DNA of 64,000 bases. It comes from Coturnix japonica (Eukaryota; Chordata; Aves; Galliformes; Phasianidae). The stretch covers positions 3,658,001-3,722,000 of the forward strand of contig NC_029532.1 of the NCBI RefSeq assembly GCF_001577835.2, given 5' to 3'. Below the pieces are notes generated by a model. It saw only the letters and a list, made by a program, of their open reading frames with translations. It had not been told where the DNA came from and ran no database searches. Made by a program: the position numbers and the translations under genes. Below are positions 25,901-37,653 of this stretch, in pieces. Each line of letters begins with the position of its first letter. Position 1 is the first letter of the stretch.

Positions 25901-27079
25901 TGGGGGGGGTTGACACTCATCAGCCTGCAGCACTCAGGGTCCCCCCAAGGCACAGACCCCTCCCCTGCCCTACCACACCAAGGGGCTGAGCAGCAGAGGG
26001 GAGCAGGGCTCACTTGGAAAAGCAGCGTGTAATTTGGAGGAACCACAGCTGCGTTCGCAAGGGAGGGAAAGGCAAAGGGGTAATTTCTTCCCCACTGCTA
26101 TCCCGTGGCTCCCGCTTGCTCTCGGCCCTCATCAGCTTCCCACCCCGTTCCACCACTCCTGCCCCACAGCCACTGGCTGGGTGTGGGGCAGCAGGACCAA
26201 AGCAGCCCCTCAGCTCCCCCCAGCACAGCCTCCCCCAGCAGGACCCCTCCCCGCTGGCCCCCACCTCATCCCCCATAAAAGTTTCCACTCCAGCATGTGG
26301 CGGCTGTAAAGGAGCGGGGAAGAATAGGAACAGGGGCTCCACTCCCACCCTCCACATGGCATAAAAGGGGCTTTTGGGGGTTGTGCTGGGCAGTTTTCAC
26401 GGGGAGAGGGAGGCAGCACCCTTCCCTGAGAATGTGGAGAGCCCCCACCAGCCCTGAGTGCTCCCTCACACACACCAGCCCTACCAGTCCAGGAAGGAGA
26501 CAGTGGGGGTCTCCGTTCCCCCTGCAGTGCTGTGCCCCCATCCCGGTGCAGTGCCCCCCACACAGCCACAGCCCCTCTGTGTCCACGGAGCTGCCACCAC
26601 CACGGGTTCCCCGCACCCCAGTGGGATCCCCGTGCAGTCCCCACTCCTCCAGGTCCCCATTCCCCAACCCTAGAGAGGATCCTGAAGGAATGGGGACACC
26701 CTCCTAAGGTCCCCGTTCCCCTCAGATCCCTGTCCCTGTGTCCCCCACCCCCTAGAGCCCCCATTCTCCCCCACTCCGAATCTACCGCTGCCCCAGGACT
26801 CCCACTCCTTCCACTCACCCCTTCCCCCCCACCGCCCCCACATCCCCCGAGGAGCTGGAGCTGCTCCCGGTGCCCCCACCCTCACCATAGCGCGATGTCC
26901 CTCGCGGGGAAATCCAGGCTCTCCAGAGCCCCCAGGCAGTGCGGCAGCGAGTGCTGCGCGTTGCGGGCCAGGAGGGCCAGCACCACCCGGGGGGGTTCGG
27001 GGCCGGCCCCGGTGCTGGTCCCGGTGCCGGTGCCCAGCAGCAGCAGCAGCACGAGCGCAGCGCAGCGCAGCGGCCCCAT
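22913..27079 (-). CDS. CERCAM: CERCAM (COLGALT family, GT25-like ER protein)
   Basis: ER-lumen protein of the collagen galactosyltransferase family. The human protein is reported to lack that activity. Twelve exons in transcript order: 26886-27079, 25789-25899, 25475-25592, 25251-25385, 24973-25177, 24787-24906, 24625-24701, 24390-24496, 24182-24314, 23874-24001, 23606-23809, 22913-23147. They sum to 588 aa (human 595 as I recall) with all phases consistent. Residues 1-24 are a Leu-rich signal peptide. The first GT-like half has [23 protein letters not shown] at 143-146 and [20 protein letters not shown]. The second half has [31 protein letters not shown] and the acidic motif FEDD at about 412-415. 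The protein ends in the ER-retrieval signal HDEL where human has RDEL. The gene is convergent with TOR2A. Confidence 0.97.
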
Positions 27080-27260
27080 GGCGGAGGGCAGCGGCGGCGG
27101 GCGGGGACGGGGCGGGTCCCGAGCACGGGATGGGAACCCGCCCCCGGCCCAACCCCTACAGGGACCCCCGCCCCCGACACGGGGAGATGGAAGGGAGGAC
27201 GAGGGGTGGGGGGCACTCCGAGACTCGGGCGGGGGAAGGGAATTCTTGTTATTATCTTTA
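26800..27260 (-). promoter_or_regulatory. CERCAM: CERCAM CpG-rich promoter and 5' UTR
   Basis: CpG-dense sequence surrounds the CERCAM ATG (27077-27079 on the - strand) and falls off near 27,250 at an AT-rich stretch. No TATA box is evident at a suitable distance. Limits are by eye. Confidence 0.55.
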
Positions 27261-27640
27261 TGTTAAATTAAAGCCGGCATCACCGAGCACCCCAAAACCC
27301 GACTGGGATGACAGATGCCCCCTCCCCCTGAGGTCCCTACAGTGACTCTGTACATCCCTGTGTTTCCCCTCGGGCTGAGGTCGGGCGCTCAGCACAGCAG
27401 GGATGGTGGGGGCGGTTGGGGGCCGGGGGTCTCAGCCCGTTCATTCCCGAGGTGCCCGACCCCAACGAGGCGCTTTCCCCCCAGCCCCCGGCTGAGCAGT
27501 TGGAGGCCTCACTGCATTTGCAACGTGTCCGAGCTGCCAGCCACCCCTCGGGACACTGGGCCAAAAATGCTGGTTAACCCCAAAGCCATAAATGCAGCGC
27601 AGTCTGGGAGGGGCCACGTCCCACCGAGGAAGCGCCCATC

Positions 27641-27682
27641 AGCCCCAACCCACAGCCCCGACCCACAGCCCCGACCCACAGC
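27641..27682. repeat. Short tandem repeat, three 13-bp units
   Basis: Three consecutive units of AGCCCCGACCCAC, the first with one change. It lies upstream of CERCAM. Confidence 0.85.
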
Positions 27683-28194
27683 TGTGCCGTGCAGCCCCGC
27701 GCTGCCCCACGGACCCCACTGCTCCGCCTGGGGGTCGCGGTGTGTCACCAAACCTCGCACCCACCCCACGTGGGTCCGCCGCCGTCACGTCCCGCAGCTC
27801 CATCCCGTTGTGCCGCTGGCTCGTCTGAAATGCGCCCGAGGACGGAGGGATCCAACCGCACCTGGAAGAAGGGAAGAAAATGAGGGCGGGGGGCACTGGG
27901 AGCATCAGAGCGCCTGGAAGCGCTGCTCACAGCCCCAGGTCAGAGCAGTATTTTGAGGAGTGGTCTGTGGCGGAGCCCCCCGGCTCCTCACAGCGATGCT
28001 GAGGGGCTGCGGGATCCCAAACCCCGCACGGCGCGGAGCTCCCGGGGATGCTCAGCCCCGATCTCCCGAATTGCTCCGCTCTGCGCGGCCGCTGCTGCCA
28101 CCTCCCGGCCCTGCGGGGTGAGACGGGGCCGAACCGGGCTGCGGGGCCGGTCCCTGCCTCGGGTCTGCAAAGTGCGGCCCCACAGCCCTTCAGT

Positions 28195-29035
28195 CCTATA
28201 ACCCCACACGTGTATCCCTACATCCCTATATATCTGCCACCCTACATCGCTTCTTCAACCCCGCATCCCTCTGCTTCTTCATGGCTACATCTCTCCATCA
28301 CTCTACCCCAACATCTCTGCATTCCCACATCCATCTATCCCATATATCCCCATGTCCTGACATCTCTCTACCCCTACATCCATCCATCCTCATATATCCC
28401 TGCATCCTTCCGATCCTACACTCCTATGACCCCTCACTCCATTTCTCCTACATCCCTCCAGTTCCACATCCCCGCATCCCTCCACCCCTATTTATCCCCA
28501 CACCCTTCTAACCCTACAGCTCCACATCCCCTGCACTCCTCCACCCCTCCATTCTCACCCCTCTAACTCCCTGCATCCCCTCCCAGGGGTCACGGGCAGT
28601 GAATGGGAACGACACAGGAGTATTTTGGTGCCAGAGCAGGACTGGAGAGCTCTGGTTCTCAGAAGGGCAGAGCTCCAGCAGCTGGGCAGAATTTCTCCCC
28701 TGTAGAACACCCTGTAGGTTCACCCCAACCCATCACATCACATTGTATCCCCTTGCATCGAATCTCATCCCATTGAACCCTATCCTATCACATCTTATTG
28801 CATTGCATCCCACCCCATTGCATCCTATTGCACTGTCTGCCACTGCATTGCATCCCATTGTATCCCATAGTATCCCATAGTATCCCATAGTATCCCATTG
28901 TATCCCATTGCATACTATTGGGACCCATCTCATCCCATCCTATCATGTCCCATCTTATTGCATCCCATCCCATCCTATTTCATTGCATGCCATTGCATCC
29001 TACTGGGTTCCATGCCATTCCATTCCATCCCAAAA
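28195..29035. repeat. Degenerate CATCCC / CCCATTGCAT satellite tract
   Basis: About 840 bp built from short related units. From 28195 to 28560 the unit is roughly CTACATCCCT. From 28735 to 29035 it is roughly CATCCCATTG, including perfect runs of the 10-mer TATCCCATAG. A unique 170-bp piece separates the two halves. Long open frames on both strands here are by-products of the repeat and are not genes. Confidence 0.9.
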
Positions 29036-29039
29036 TGCA

Positions 29040-31880
29040 CTTTCCCACCCAGCCTCCAGGACAAATCACATATAAAATCCAATGTTATACCCAATGTTAT
29101 ATCCCTGTGGGCTGTAAGATCTCCCCCACCACCATCTCCTTCCCTCCCACCCGCATCTCCCTGCCCTCCCAGCAGTGCTGGGCTGATCTGGTGCAGCTGA
29201 GTGCTGAAATCAGAGCGGGGCTGTGGGCAGCCCATCACTCCTCCACTTACCCCACCCCCACCTGGCCCAGGAGCTCAGCCCCCACCCCTGCAGCCCCGGC
29301 TCAGCCCCAGCCTGGCACTGACCCCCCCTTATGTGCAGTGAAGTTTCCATCCATATGTTTTCCTTTTATTTCCCAGTCACTTTTGGCTGCAGGGCTGAGG
29401 TTTTGGCCATCCTCACCTCCTGTCTCCACCCCTTCCGTCACATTCATTACGTTTCTCAGCAAACCCTTCACAAAGCTCCAGGTTCCTCCAAAAGGTTCAG
29501 ATGTGGGCACACAAAACACCAATCGATACGTGAAGATACACCTATAGAAATAGAACCACTGAGACTCTGCATGGCCGGAGGTCGACACACACCTCCCAGC
29601 CTCTGATAATCCCTTGTTTGTGAACTTATTCCAGAGCAAAATCTCTCTCTGTCACACCGGGTGTCCCCACGTGTCCCCAGAGCAGCCCCATATGGGGAAA
29701 CTGAGGCACCTCCCCCCTGCTCCCACCCCCACCCCGCAGCCCCATTCCCTGTTCCACCACCTCCAGCTGTTGGGTAGATCAGGGCTGGGCTCTCCTCCCG
29801 TCAGTTCTCTGCTTCCAGCTCTGTTAAACCCATCCACTGCTCTCCTCAACAGCCGGGTAAAAATAACAGCCATGAGCCCAGAGCTTCTGAACCTCATCGC
29901 CCAGCTGGGAAAATCCAGGGGGATTTGGGGCCACCCAAGAGGAGCAAAGGGGGGAGGGGGCAGCGGGGGCTGAACCCTGCGCTGGCCATGGGGCGTGGGG
30001 GGAGCTGTGCTGATGTAAATGGGACAGAAAATCACCACTGTGTCCTGGGATGTCAGCCCTGCATGTGGTGCTGTGAGTACCGGGGGGGCTGGGGGGGCAC
30101 AGCCTTCTCCAGGGCCTGTCACAGCTGGAGTGGGGATGCTCTGTGCCGTGGCACAGCTGTGCTCCAGCCAAGTGCTGTCCCTGCAGGTGGGACATGGGAT
30201 GCTCAGCCCCACAAACTGCTCCCTCGGGCTGGACCACACCTGCATTCCCAAATGGGACCCGCTGAGGGCACAGGGACAGCGCCAAACAAGGGGAAATGGA
30301 GGCTGGGAACCAGGGGGATGCACCTCCTGAACCCCAGGCTCAGCCTTGGGACACGACACCAGCAAACTGCCGTGTACCCAGCCAAAAATCAGAGGGACAC
30401 CTGGCCCCGAATCAGGGCTTACACCACCAGCACATCGTTCCCAAAGCAGAGGGATGCCACCTGCACACCTCCAGGTCCCCAGCACCGGGCTGTCCTTGTC
30501 CCAGGGTGGCAGTGCCAGCCCCAAAGAGCTCCCCACCCTCCATCCCCACCGCATCCCTTGGACGGTGACATCAGAGCGCTCCAACCGGCACCGACGGGAC
30601 CGGTCCCCCCCGCGAGGCGCTGACCCGTGCGCTGCCGTCCCCTCCGTCCCCTCCTTCCTCTCCCACCCACCGGCACTTCGGGTCGGCCCCGTCCCAGCCC
30701 GGGCAGCTGTGACCGAAAACAAAGCTGTCCCCGCACAATGCCCTTCTGTCCGCTCCCAGATGCTGACCGCTGGGGTGGACAGCGGCCGGGCTGGAGGCAT
30801 TGAAGGGCCGTGCCAGGCCCCTGCTGGCAGGGGACAATGTTGGCAGTGATGGAGGGTAGGTATTTCAAAAGGTTTTGTTTTCGGCTGACCCGCCGAGCCA
30901 GCGTGACCCCGCAGCCCCCCACCCACCCGTGCTCCTCCGTCCCCATAGAAGCCGGCCACATTCCTGACCTCGGGGGGGAAAAGTTTAAAAACTCCTAGCG
31001 AGGAGACAATGCCGGTGTCACGGCATTGATTTAGGAGGGACTCTTTCCATCACAAAGGCGAGACAAAGGCGCTCGGCGCTGGGAAAGGGGCTCCGGCTCC
31101 CGGCTCAGGAGCGGGGCCGACGCTTTGTGCGTGGGGATCCGTCCTCCCGAGTCCCACCGACCGCCACGGGGATCCCTGCGGCCACCGCGGGGTCCCCACC
31201 GCTCCGTGGGGTGGCCCCGACCTCCCGCAGCCCCGACCCACGGCGACCCCCCCCCCAAATCACAACCGGCCCCAAATCACCGCCTCCCTTAGCGCCCAAC
31301 TCACGGCATCGCAGCGCAGAGCTCAGCGCACGTCCCGGATAGAGGCAGCGCTCTGAGGCCGCACTGAGCGCTTTTCTTTTGCTCTCTTTCTTTTTTTTTT
31401 TAACAGGAGAAATATTTTTCTCCGGTGCTGGACGGCGCTGCCGGGGCTGGAATTGCGGCCATTGGTTTCCTCGCTCTCTCCTCGCCCTATTTATTTCTTT
31501 TTTTTTCCTGGCAGCTGCGGGCGGATGGGAGCTGGCGAGGTGCAGCTCCTGGGGCTGGGAGGCATTCCCTGCTCAGAGCGGGGCAGCAGGAAGGGGGGAG
31601 GTTTGTGGATAGAGGTGGGGGGTCAAAGCGGGTCCAAACCCCCGCTTTACTTTCCCTTTTTGTTTATCCCTATTATTTTCCTCCAGGATGAGGTTTAATT
31701 TGCGGGGACTCTCCGGCAAAGTGAGGTAAAATCCCTCCCCGAGGCTCAGGGTGAGGAAGGAGGCAGAGCGCTGAGCTGCTCTATTTTTTTTTTCCCCATT
31801 CGGGGCTTAAAAACGCATTGAGTTCCCCGAACCGCGGGGATGCAGAGCTGCACCCACAGCCCCACGGCGGACCGGGCTCC
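29040..31880. other. Gene-free GC-rich spacer upstream of CERCAM
   Basis: No supported gene. A 435-codon open frame on the - strand (29652-30959) is low-complexity, Gly/Pro-rich and lacks any familiar domain. Its length follows from high GC. The stretch is between the satellite tract and the first AT-rich candidate regulatory block. Confidence 0.55.
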
Positions 31881-31884
31881 GTTC

Positions 31885-32010
31885 GTTCCCCTGTTAATTT
31901 TGTTTAGCAACTTGTCAGGTTGGTACATAAAGGAGGTGGAAAGATCAACCCCGGCTTTTCATCAGTGTGGGAAAAAGTATTTCACTAATCCATATTTATT
32001 GGTGTACGGA
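31885..32010. promoter_or_regulatory. Candidate conserved non-coding block A
   Basis: An AT-rich island in GC-rich surroundings with TTAATTTTGTTTAGCAAC and CCATATTTATTGG. Its composition and lack of coding potential resemble vertebrate conserved enhancers. Conservation itself was not tested. Confidence 0.35.
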
Positions 32011-32114
32011 GCCTGGAGGGGGGGGGGGGAGGGGTTAGAGGCTGGGGGGGGGGGTACCCCAATGGTCAGGAGCAAAGGACAGGAGGGACAGTTTAAGGCT
32101 GCCCTTTGCGGAGG

Positions 32115-32370
32115 GGTCACATGTCACCAAAATCTTTCGGTTGTCTTTGGATTGGTTACATTCTGTTCTCTTTTTTTTTTTTCAATTGGGGTTGCCAAGC
32201 AACTGGCTCAGACCGGCCAAGATATTTTCTTTATTACAAGTGGAGCAGAAAGCGGCGAGGAGGGGAGAGATGAGGAGAGAGAAAAAAAAGGGGGGAGAGG
32301 GGAGAAGAAGTTGAGACAATTAACATTTATAGGATCACATAACTTCATTAAGCGGGCCGGGATTGGGGAA
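32115..32370. promoter_or_regulatory. Candidate conserved non-coding block B with RFX X-box
   Basis: The block contains GTTGCCAAGCAAC at 32191-32203, which fits the RFX X-box consensus GTNRCC(N0-3)RGYAAC with one spacer base. Flanking elements include a CCAAT-type GATTGG and ATTAACATTTATAGG. It is non-coding and AT-rich against its surroundings. Function is inferred from motifs only. Confidence 0.4.
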
Positions 32371-32746
32371 AGAGACTTAAAAGGATGAAGGTGGGGGGAG
32401 AAATAGGGATGAACGGGAGCTGAAAGCCGCAGGTCTGTGCTGAAATAATGGCCCGAGTGGGGTGGGGGCTCCGCACTTTGCTGCTCCCGGTGGTGGCTGC
32501 CACCACCACGAGGCCCCCAATGATGCTGATGCTCTTTTATGTTTTACCACCTGGTTTCTTTTGATTCTCGCCCTCTCAGGCAGCGCTGTGTCTCCGTGTC
32601 CTCGTGTCACCGGGCTGTGGGGTCACAGTGTCCCCATGCCCTTGGGATGCTGCTGTGCCACCCCAAGGAGAGCAGCCCCCGGCACTGTGCTCTGCTCTCA
32701 GCTGTGCCCTGGTTCAGGCCCGGTGCTGGGTTGAGGGCTGGAACAA

Positions 32747-32900
32747 GGATGGGATGGGATGGGATGGGATGGGATGGGATGGTAGATGGGAACGGGGCTG
32801 GCAGATGGGATGGTGATGGCGATGGCGATGACAATGGGGATGGAGATGATGGGGATGGGGACAAAGACGGAAGTGGGGACAGGGATGGGGACGCGGACAC
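32747..32900. repeat. (GGGAT)n and degenerate GATGGG tract
   Basis: Pure GGGAT pentamers from 32747 to about 32782 run into imperfect GATGGCGATGG-type copies up to about 32900. Confidence 0.92.
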
Positions 32901-33577
32901 TCAGCATCACCGCAGGCTGCTCCGAGCATCCTCAACGCTGCGGGATTCCCACTTCCACCCCGACCCATTTCCTCCCCCCACATGGCCGAGCACTGAGCGA
33001 GGAGAGGCACGGACCCCCTCCCCATAGACCCCCATGGCCCCGCAGCCCCCCGTGGCTCTGCCCAGGGCCCCCCTTGCCCCATTGGGCAGCGATAGGTGAA
33101 GGCAGGGAGCGGCCCTGTGTTCCCCCCGGGGCTGCAGGGACTCCGCGGGGCCGGGGACCCCCGTGCCGGGTGGAGCAGGCGCTGCCCCCGCTCTGCCCGC
33201 AGCTGCCGGCCCGGCGAGTCGGTAATATTCATCAGGGGACTACAATGAGCATTATTTATCCCCGGCACTCGCTGCTATGGGATGGGGGGGGGGGGGTGCA
33301 GGTGACCCCAACACCGCGGGACTCGGGCACTGACACCCCGATCCCGGAGCAGAGGGGCCGGGGGGGGGGGACCCGAAGCCGCCATCAGGGGGACACGGGG
33401 GGGACACGGCTGTATCCAGCGGGAGGGATTGGGGGAGCGCGACCCCCGGGGGGGGGGGACACCCCGAGACGGGAAGGGACACCCCGAGCGGGCGAACCCC
33501 GGGACCCCGCACCGGGGGCAGCAGCCGGGGCCGCGCCGGGCCGTGCCGAGCCGGGCCGGGGGCTGCCGGGTGGGAGC

Positions 33578-33780
33578 TGTGTCTTTAAGAGATGGCTGGC
33601 TCCAGGTTGCAGCTGCTGTTTCTGTGCTATAGAGACAGTGGAGATTCATTACTCCTAAAACACAATGGGCATTTATCACCCCGTGGTGTTATTCAAATCC
33701 AGTACCAATTGAAGGTCATCCCCATTCTTTTCTCGCCGGCTCTGCAACACATTTATTGTTGTGCCGTTCAACTAAAAGCC
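33578..33780. promoter_or_regulatory. Candidate enhancer with SOX, POU and homeodomain motifs upstream of mir-219-2
   Basis: About 200 bp of AT-rich, non-repetitive sequence inside a CpG island. It holds ACAATGG (33662) and ATTGTTG (33755), both SOX-type, the octamer-like ATTCAAAT (33691) and the homeodomain core TCATTA (33647). It ends 1.25 kb before the mir-219 hairpin. mir-219 is a known oligodendrocyte microRNA and SOX10 is the master factor of that lineage, so a link is plausible but inferred. Confidence 0.45.
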
Positions 33781-34497
33781 CTGCCCGGCCCCGGCGCAGC
33801 CCGCAGAGCCCCGGCGTGCGCATCCCTCGCGGGCGGATTTGGGACCCTCCCGGCTGGATACAACGTGGAGGACGCGGGTCAGCGCCGGTTCGGCTCGGCC
33901 CGGCCCGGCTCGGGGAGGTGCCGGCCGGCAGCAGGTGCAGCGGAGCCCCGAGCCCCGCCGAGCCGCCCGCTCCGCCCCCACGGGCCGCACTTTCCGCACC
34001 CCGTGGAAACTCGGAGCCCCCTCGGGCCGCCTCCGCCGCCGGGTCGGGAGCGCCGGGGATGCGGGATCCGTCCGTCCGTCCGGCCCTTCCCGCAGCCCGG
34101 CACTGCCCGGGGGGAGCCGGGGGCGTCGCGGGGGAAGCGCCGGGATTTTCCCTCGTTGGAGAGGGGGGGATTTGTTCCCAACTTCGTGGGAGCCGCTCGG
34201 TGAGGAAGGGGCCGGGGTGGCCGGGGGGGCTAAGCCTGGATTTGTGGGGTTTTTGGTTTGTTGTTTTTTTGTTTTTGTTTTTCCTCTCTTTATTTCTTCT
34301 TTTCTTAATTTTCTTTTTTTTTTTTTTTTAATTATTATTATTTTGAATTTTTATTTCGCGTTTCGCTCCGTCCCCGTTTGTTCAATCCGTCAATTTCGGC
34401 GATGTTCGAAGTGCCCGAATCCTGCGGGCGACGCGGTTCCGAGCGGCCGATTCTCTCTCCGAAGCGGCGGCGGCGGCGGAACGGGACCGGGGTCGGG

Positions 34498-34550
34498 GGA
34501 TGAGGATGAGGATGAGGATGAGGATGAGGATGAGGATGAGGATGAGGATG
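34498..34550. repeat. (GATGAG)n hexanucleotide repeat
   Basis: Eight to nine pure GATGAG units, adjacent to a short (CGG)n run at about 34464-34479. The open frames reading Met-Arg or Asp-Glu repeats come from it. Confidence 0.97.
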
Positions 34551-35032
34551 GGGGGGTCGGTGCGTGCCCGCAGCCATCGGGATCCCCGCACAAACCCGGG
34601 GGCACCGCGCCCCATCGGCAGCACCGACCCCGCGCCCCGCTGCAGAGCGGCCGCTCCGGGCGGGTTTACACCGCTGCTTTTCGTTTGCTGCTCTTTTAGT
34701 ATCACTATCATTTCTTTTTCTCTTGATGTCGGTTTAAGATTTTTTTTAAAGGCTGATTTATTTTTTTTTCTTTTTCTCTTTTTTTTCCCCCCTTTTTTAC
34801 CTTTTTTTTTTTTACATTTATTTTTATTATTTTTTTTTAGGCCGGTTAGAAACGAGTTCTCGGATTGAATCCCGTCTCGGTGCCGTTGGATGGTGCCGGT
34901 GGATGCGGAGCGCCGCGGCCGAGCCCCAAAGTTGGCGGAGCCGCAGAGCGGTGCCGGGTCGGGGCCGCCGTGAGCTTCTCTTCCAGGATCGGACCGAATT
35001 TCTCCCTGCGGATCCCGCGAGTCCGGGCCGGG

Positions 35033-35121
35033 AATCTCTGCTCCTGATTGTCCAAACGCAATTCTTGTGCGCTGGAGCCGTACGAACCAAGAATTGTGTC
35101 TGGACATCTGTAGCAGAGATT
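35033..35121 (+). ncRNA. MIR219-2: mir-219-2 microRNA hairpin
   Basis: The 5' arm carries TGATTGTCCAAACGCAATTC (mature miR-219-5p, 35045-35066). The 3' arm carries AGAATTGTGTCTGGACATCT at 35090-35111, differing by one base from human miR-219a-2-3p as I recall it. The outer stem AATCTCTGCT pairs perfectly with AGCAGAGATT, and the nine bases before the loop, CAATTCTTG, pair perfectly with CAAGAATTG. miR-219 drives oligodendrocyte differentiation in vertebrates. Its place between URM1 and CERCAM, on the strand opposite both, repeats the human arrangement. No host gene is visible. Confidence 0.97.
35033..35121 (-). ncRNA. Possible antisense hairpin, mir-219b type
   Basis: The complement of the mir-219-2 hairpin also folds. 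Its 5' arm reads AGATGTCCAGACACAATTCT, close to human miR-219b-5p, which comes from the antisense of the same locus. Whether the - strand is transcribed here is unknown. Confidence 0.4.
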
Positions 35122-35429
35122 TCAACTTCACCGGCGGGGCCGAGGACGGCTGCGAGGCGGAGAGGAGCCGACGGAGAGTCTGAAGGTAACGGAGCCCGAG
35201 CGGTGCGGGAGAACCATGGCAAGGAAACCCAATAAACGGCGGTGGCGATGCTCACCTCCCCGCTCTGCCGGCTGCTTCCGTCCTAACGCGCCTCAATCCG
35301 CCGCTGCGACCGAACCGCGGCGGAGCCGGGATCGCTCCGGCGGGTTCTGCGGGAGCTGCGGTTCGGTTGTGGTCGCACTGTCCGACCCTGCGGCGCCCGC
35401 GCTCTTGAACCTTTCGCTGTTTCTATTCT

Positions 35430-37640
35430 AAACGCGGTTCTGTTTCATTTAATTTCTTCCTGCGGACGCGCTGCGCACCGGGGATGCCGCTTTAAACCCA
35501 CAACCCTCCTCCTCCTCCTCCCACCCGGAGCTCCCGGCGGCTGCGGGACGGACGGGGATGAGGATGGGATGGGGATGGGATGGGGATGGGAAGGGCCGAG
35601 AGCCGGGCACGGAGATGGGAAACAGGGAGCGGGGACGCGGCCGCCCTCCTTCCTTCGCAGCCCCCATGAAAGCGCCACCCGGAGCTTTTAACAGTGAGGC
35701 ATTATGAGTCCGCGAGCCAAGCGGCACAGCCGGGGCTGCCAAGGAAACCCGGGAGGAGGAGGGAAACGTGACAGGATCCGAGCAAAATTTCGCTAAGAGC
35801 CGATGTAGGACAAAGCCGGAAGCAAAGAAGGGTTTGCTTTAGAAGGGTTTTATTTCCGAAACTTTGTGACAGGGATTTGCCGTTACCCCTTTTCCCCTCC
35901 CTTTGCCCGGCTTCCCTCACCTCCACATCCCAGCAGTGATTGGCAGCTTTTACTACGGCAGAGGTTGAGCCACCGCGTTGTACCTGCGCTGCCAGGGGAT
36001 AACGCTGCCCAGGAAGGAGCTCAGCCTGTCAGCCGGGGGATCAGCACAGAACAGCTCAGCCTAAAGCAGAAACACAGCAGAGAGGCAGGAGGGCGGCAGC
36101 GCTGAGGACAAACCTCCTTCCCCAGCCGGGTTTGAGGCCATTTCAAGCTGTTTTTCAGCCAGCTTCCCCCATCACCTGGAATCGCCCTTCCACCCCCCTC
36201 ATCCAACAGCACCTCAGGGCAGAGAGGAGCCTGTGGTCTGTCGGTGCCATTTATACGAGCTGCTGTGTCTGGGTTTGGAAAAGGCTGACTGTGCTTCACT
36301 CTCAGTAGTGCGCTCTGAAGTTGAGGTTTCTCAGCACTGCAGCCTATGGGTGCCGGGAGCTACACAGTCATAGAGGGGTAAATGCGTCGGAGGAGTCAGC
36401 ATAGAGGTCAGACAGGGAATTATTCTTTGGCACTCCAGAGCGATGAGCAGTGATGGGGTCGGGCTGCCCAAGCAGGCGCTGCAGCCCCGCAATGCTCACT
36501 GCACACCTTGGCAGCTCAGGGAGGTGGAGGACGGGCAGCAGCGGTGCAAGTCAGCTCCGAGGGGCCCCACTGAGCCCTCAACCTCGGCAGCAATGCTGCA
36601 GCTGGGAAGCACTGTGTGTATGTTCCCAGAGCCACGTGGATACGTGGGTGAATGGGGCTGAGAGAGAGCAGGAAGGGGTGAGGAGCAAACGCAGCAGCAC
36701 TGTGCAGGCCCATGGTGTCGACACCATCCTCTCTGATCCCTTCCCTGCGCTCTCACTGTGGCATCCTGGCCGCCATAAACCACTGCACTCACAAGAGAAA
36801 AGACTCCCCTCCCACTGACGGGAAGGGTTATAAGCCTTCCCTGCTCTCAATGCTTTCCCTGTGCTCAGGCCTCAGTGCTCTGCCCAGCCTGGCAGCAGGA
36901 GTGGTCACACAGAGCACACCCAGCAGCAGAACCCACCCTCCAGCTCCACATCCCTCCGGGAGCAGCACAGCTCCACGCCAGCACAGAACGAAATGAAGGC
37001 TGATCAATCCTGTCCCTCACGTTGACAGAAAGATAATTTGCTGCCCTTATCTCTCTGTGCTGTCTTAGAGCAGGCGTGGGTTTGTTTACCCTCCAACCAA
37101 ATGGGTGTAAATTGACATTTGTGGACCGGCACTTCACCTTGCCGCAGCTCGGGTATGCAGGAGGCATAAGGTGTTAAACAGAACTAAAAATGCCTATTTG
37201 CCTACTTCCCACAGATAAACAGCAAGACAAGTGGAGAGCAAGTACAGAGGGTTCTGCAGCTGTAATCTCCACCACCTCACAGAAGCGCTAGTAAAGTCAC
37301 CTCTTGTTTCCTTGCACTTCACATCTCATCCCTCCTCAGGCATCTCTGCAGCTGCTGCAATAGCCTACATGGCACTAGTGCTGTAAAGAGAATCCCAGCT
37401 CCTTGCACTAAAGTAGAGGCGCTTTGCCTTGCCTCAAGGCAGGCACAACTCCCCCAGGATCCCTACAAAGATGCACCACCCTACGCAATGCTCAGCACAC
37501 CTCTCCCTCCTGCTACACAAACACACTGTTGCATGTGCAGCAGGTTCTCTCTGCTCGTTAAGGTACCTGGAAGCGTGGTCAGGAGAGGTGATATGACCCA
37601 AAGATGGATGCTGTAGCAGTACGCAGCAGGCTGTGTGCTG
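35430..37640. other. Spacer between mir-219-2 and the URM1 3' end
   Basis: No gene supported. Short GATGGG runs near 35560-35590. Open frames are short and unremarkable. Confidence 0.5.
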
Positions 37641-37647
37641 ACGGGGC

Positions 37648-37653
37648 TTTATT
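37648..37653 (-). terminator. URM1: URM1 polyadenylation signal
   Basis: AATAAA on the - strand, 136 bp after the URM1 stop codon, giving a short 3' UTR. Confidence 0.75.

Larger units (their letters stand above)
33400..35430. promoter_or_regulatory. CpG island around mir-219-2
   Basis: Two kilobases of high CpG density, broken by T-rich tracts (34250-34345 and 34735-34845). It is the likely promoter region of the primary mir-219-2 transcript. The transcription start cannot be placed from sequence. Confidence 0.5.

Noticed and set aside
29652-30959. 435-codon open frame on the - strand
   Set aside because: It lies in GC-rich DNA where stop codons are rare. The peptide is Gly/Pro-rich, without domains or exon-like borders, and overlapping frames on the other strand are also open.
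34500-34868. Open frames of repeated Met-Arg, Ser or Asp-Glu
   Set aside because: They are translations of the (GATGAG)n repeat and T-rich tracts.
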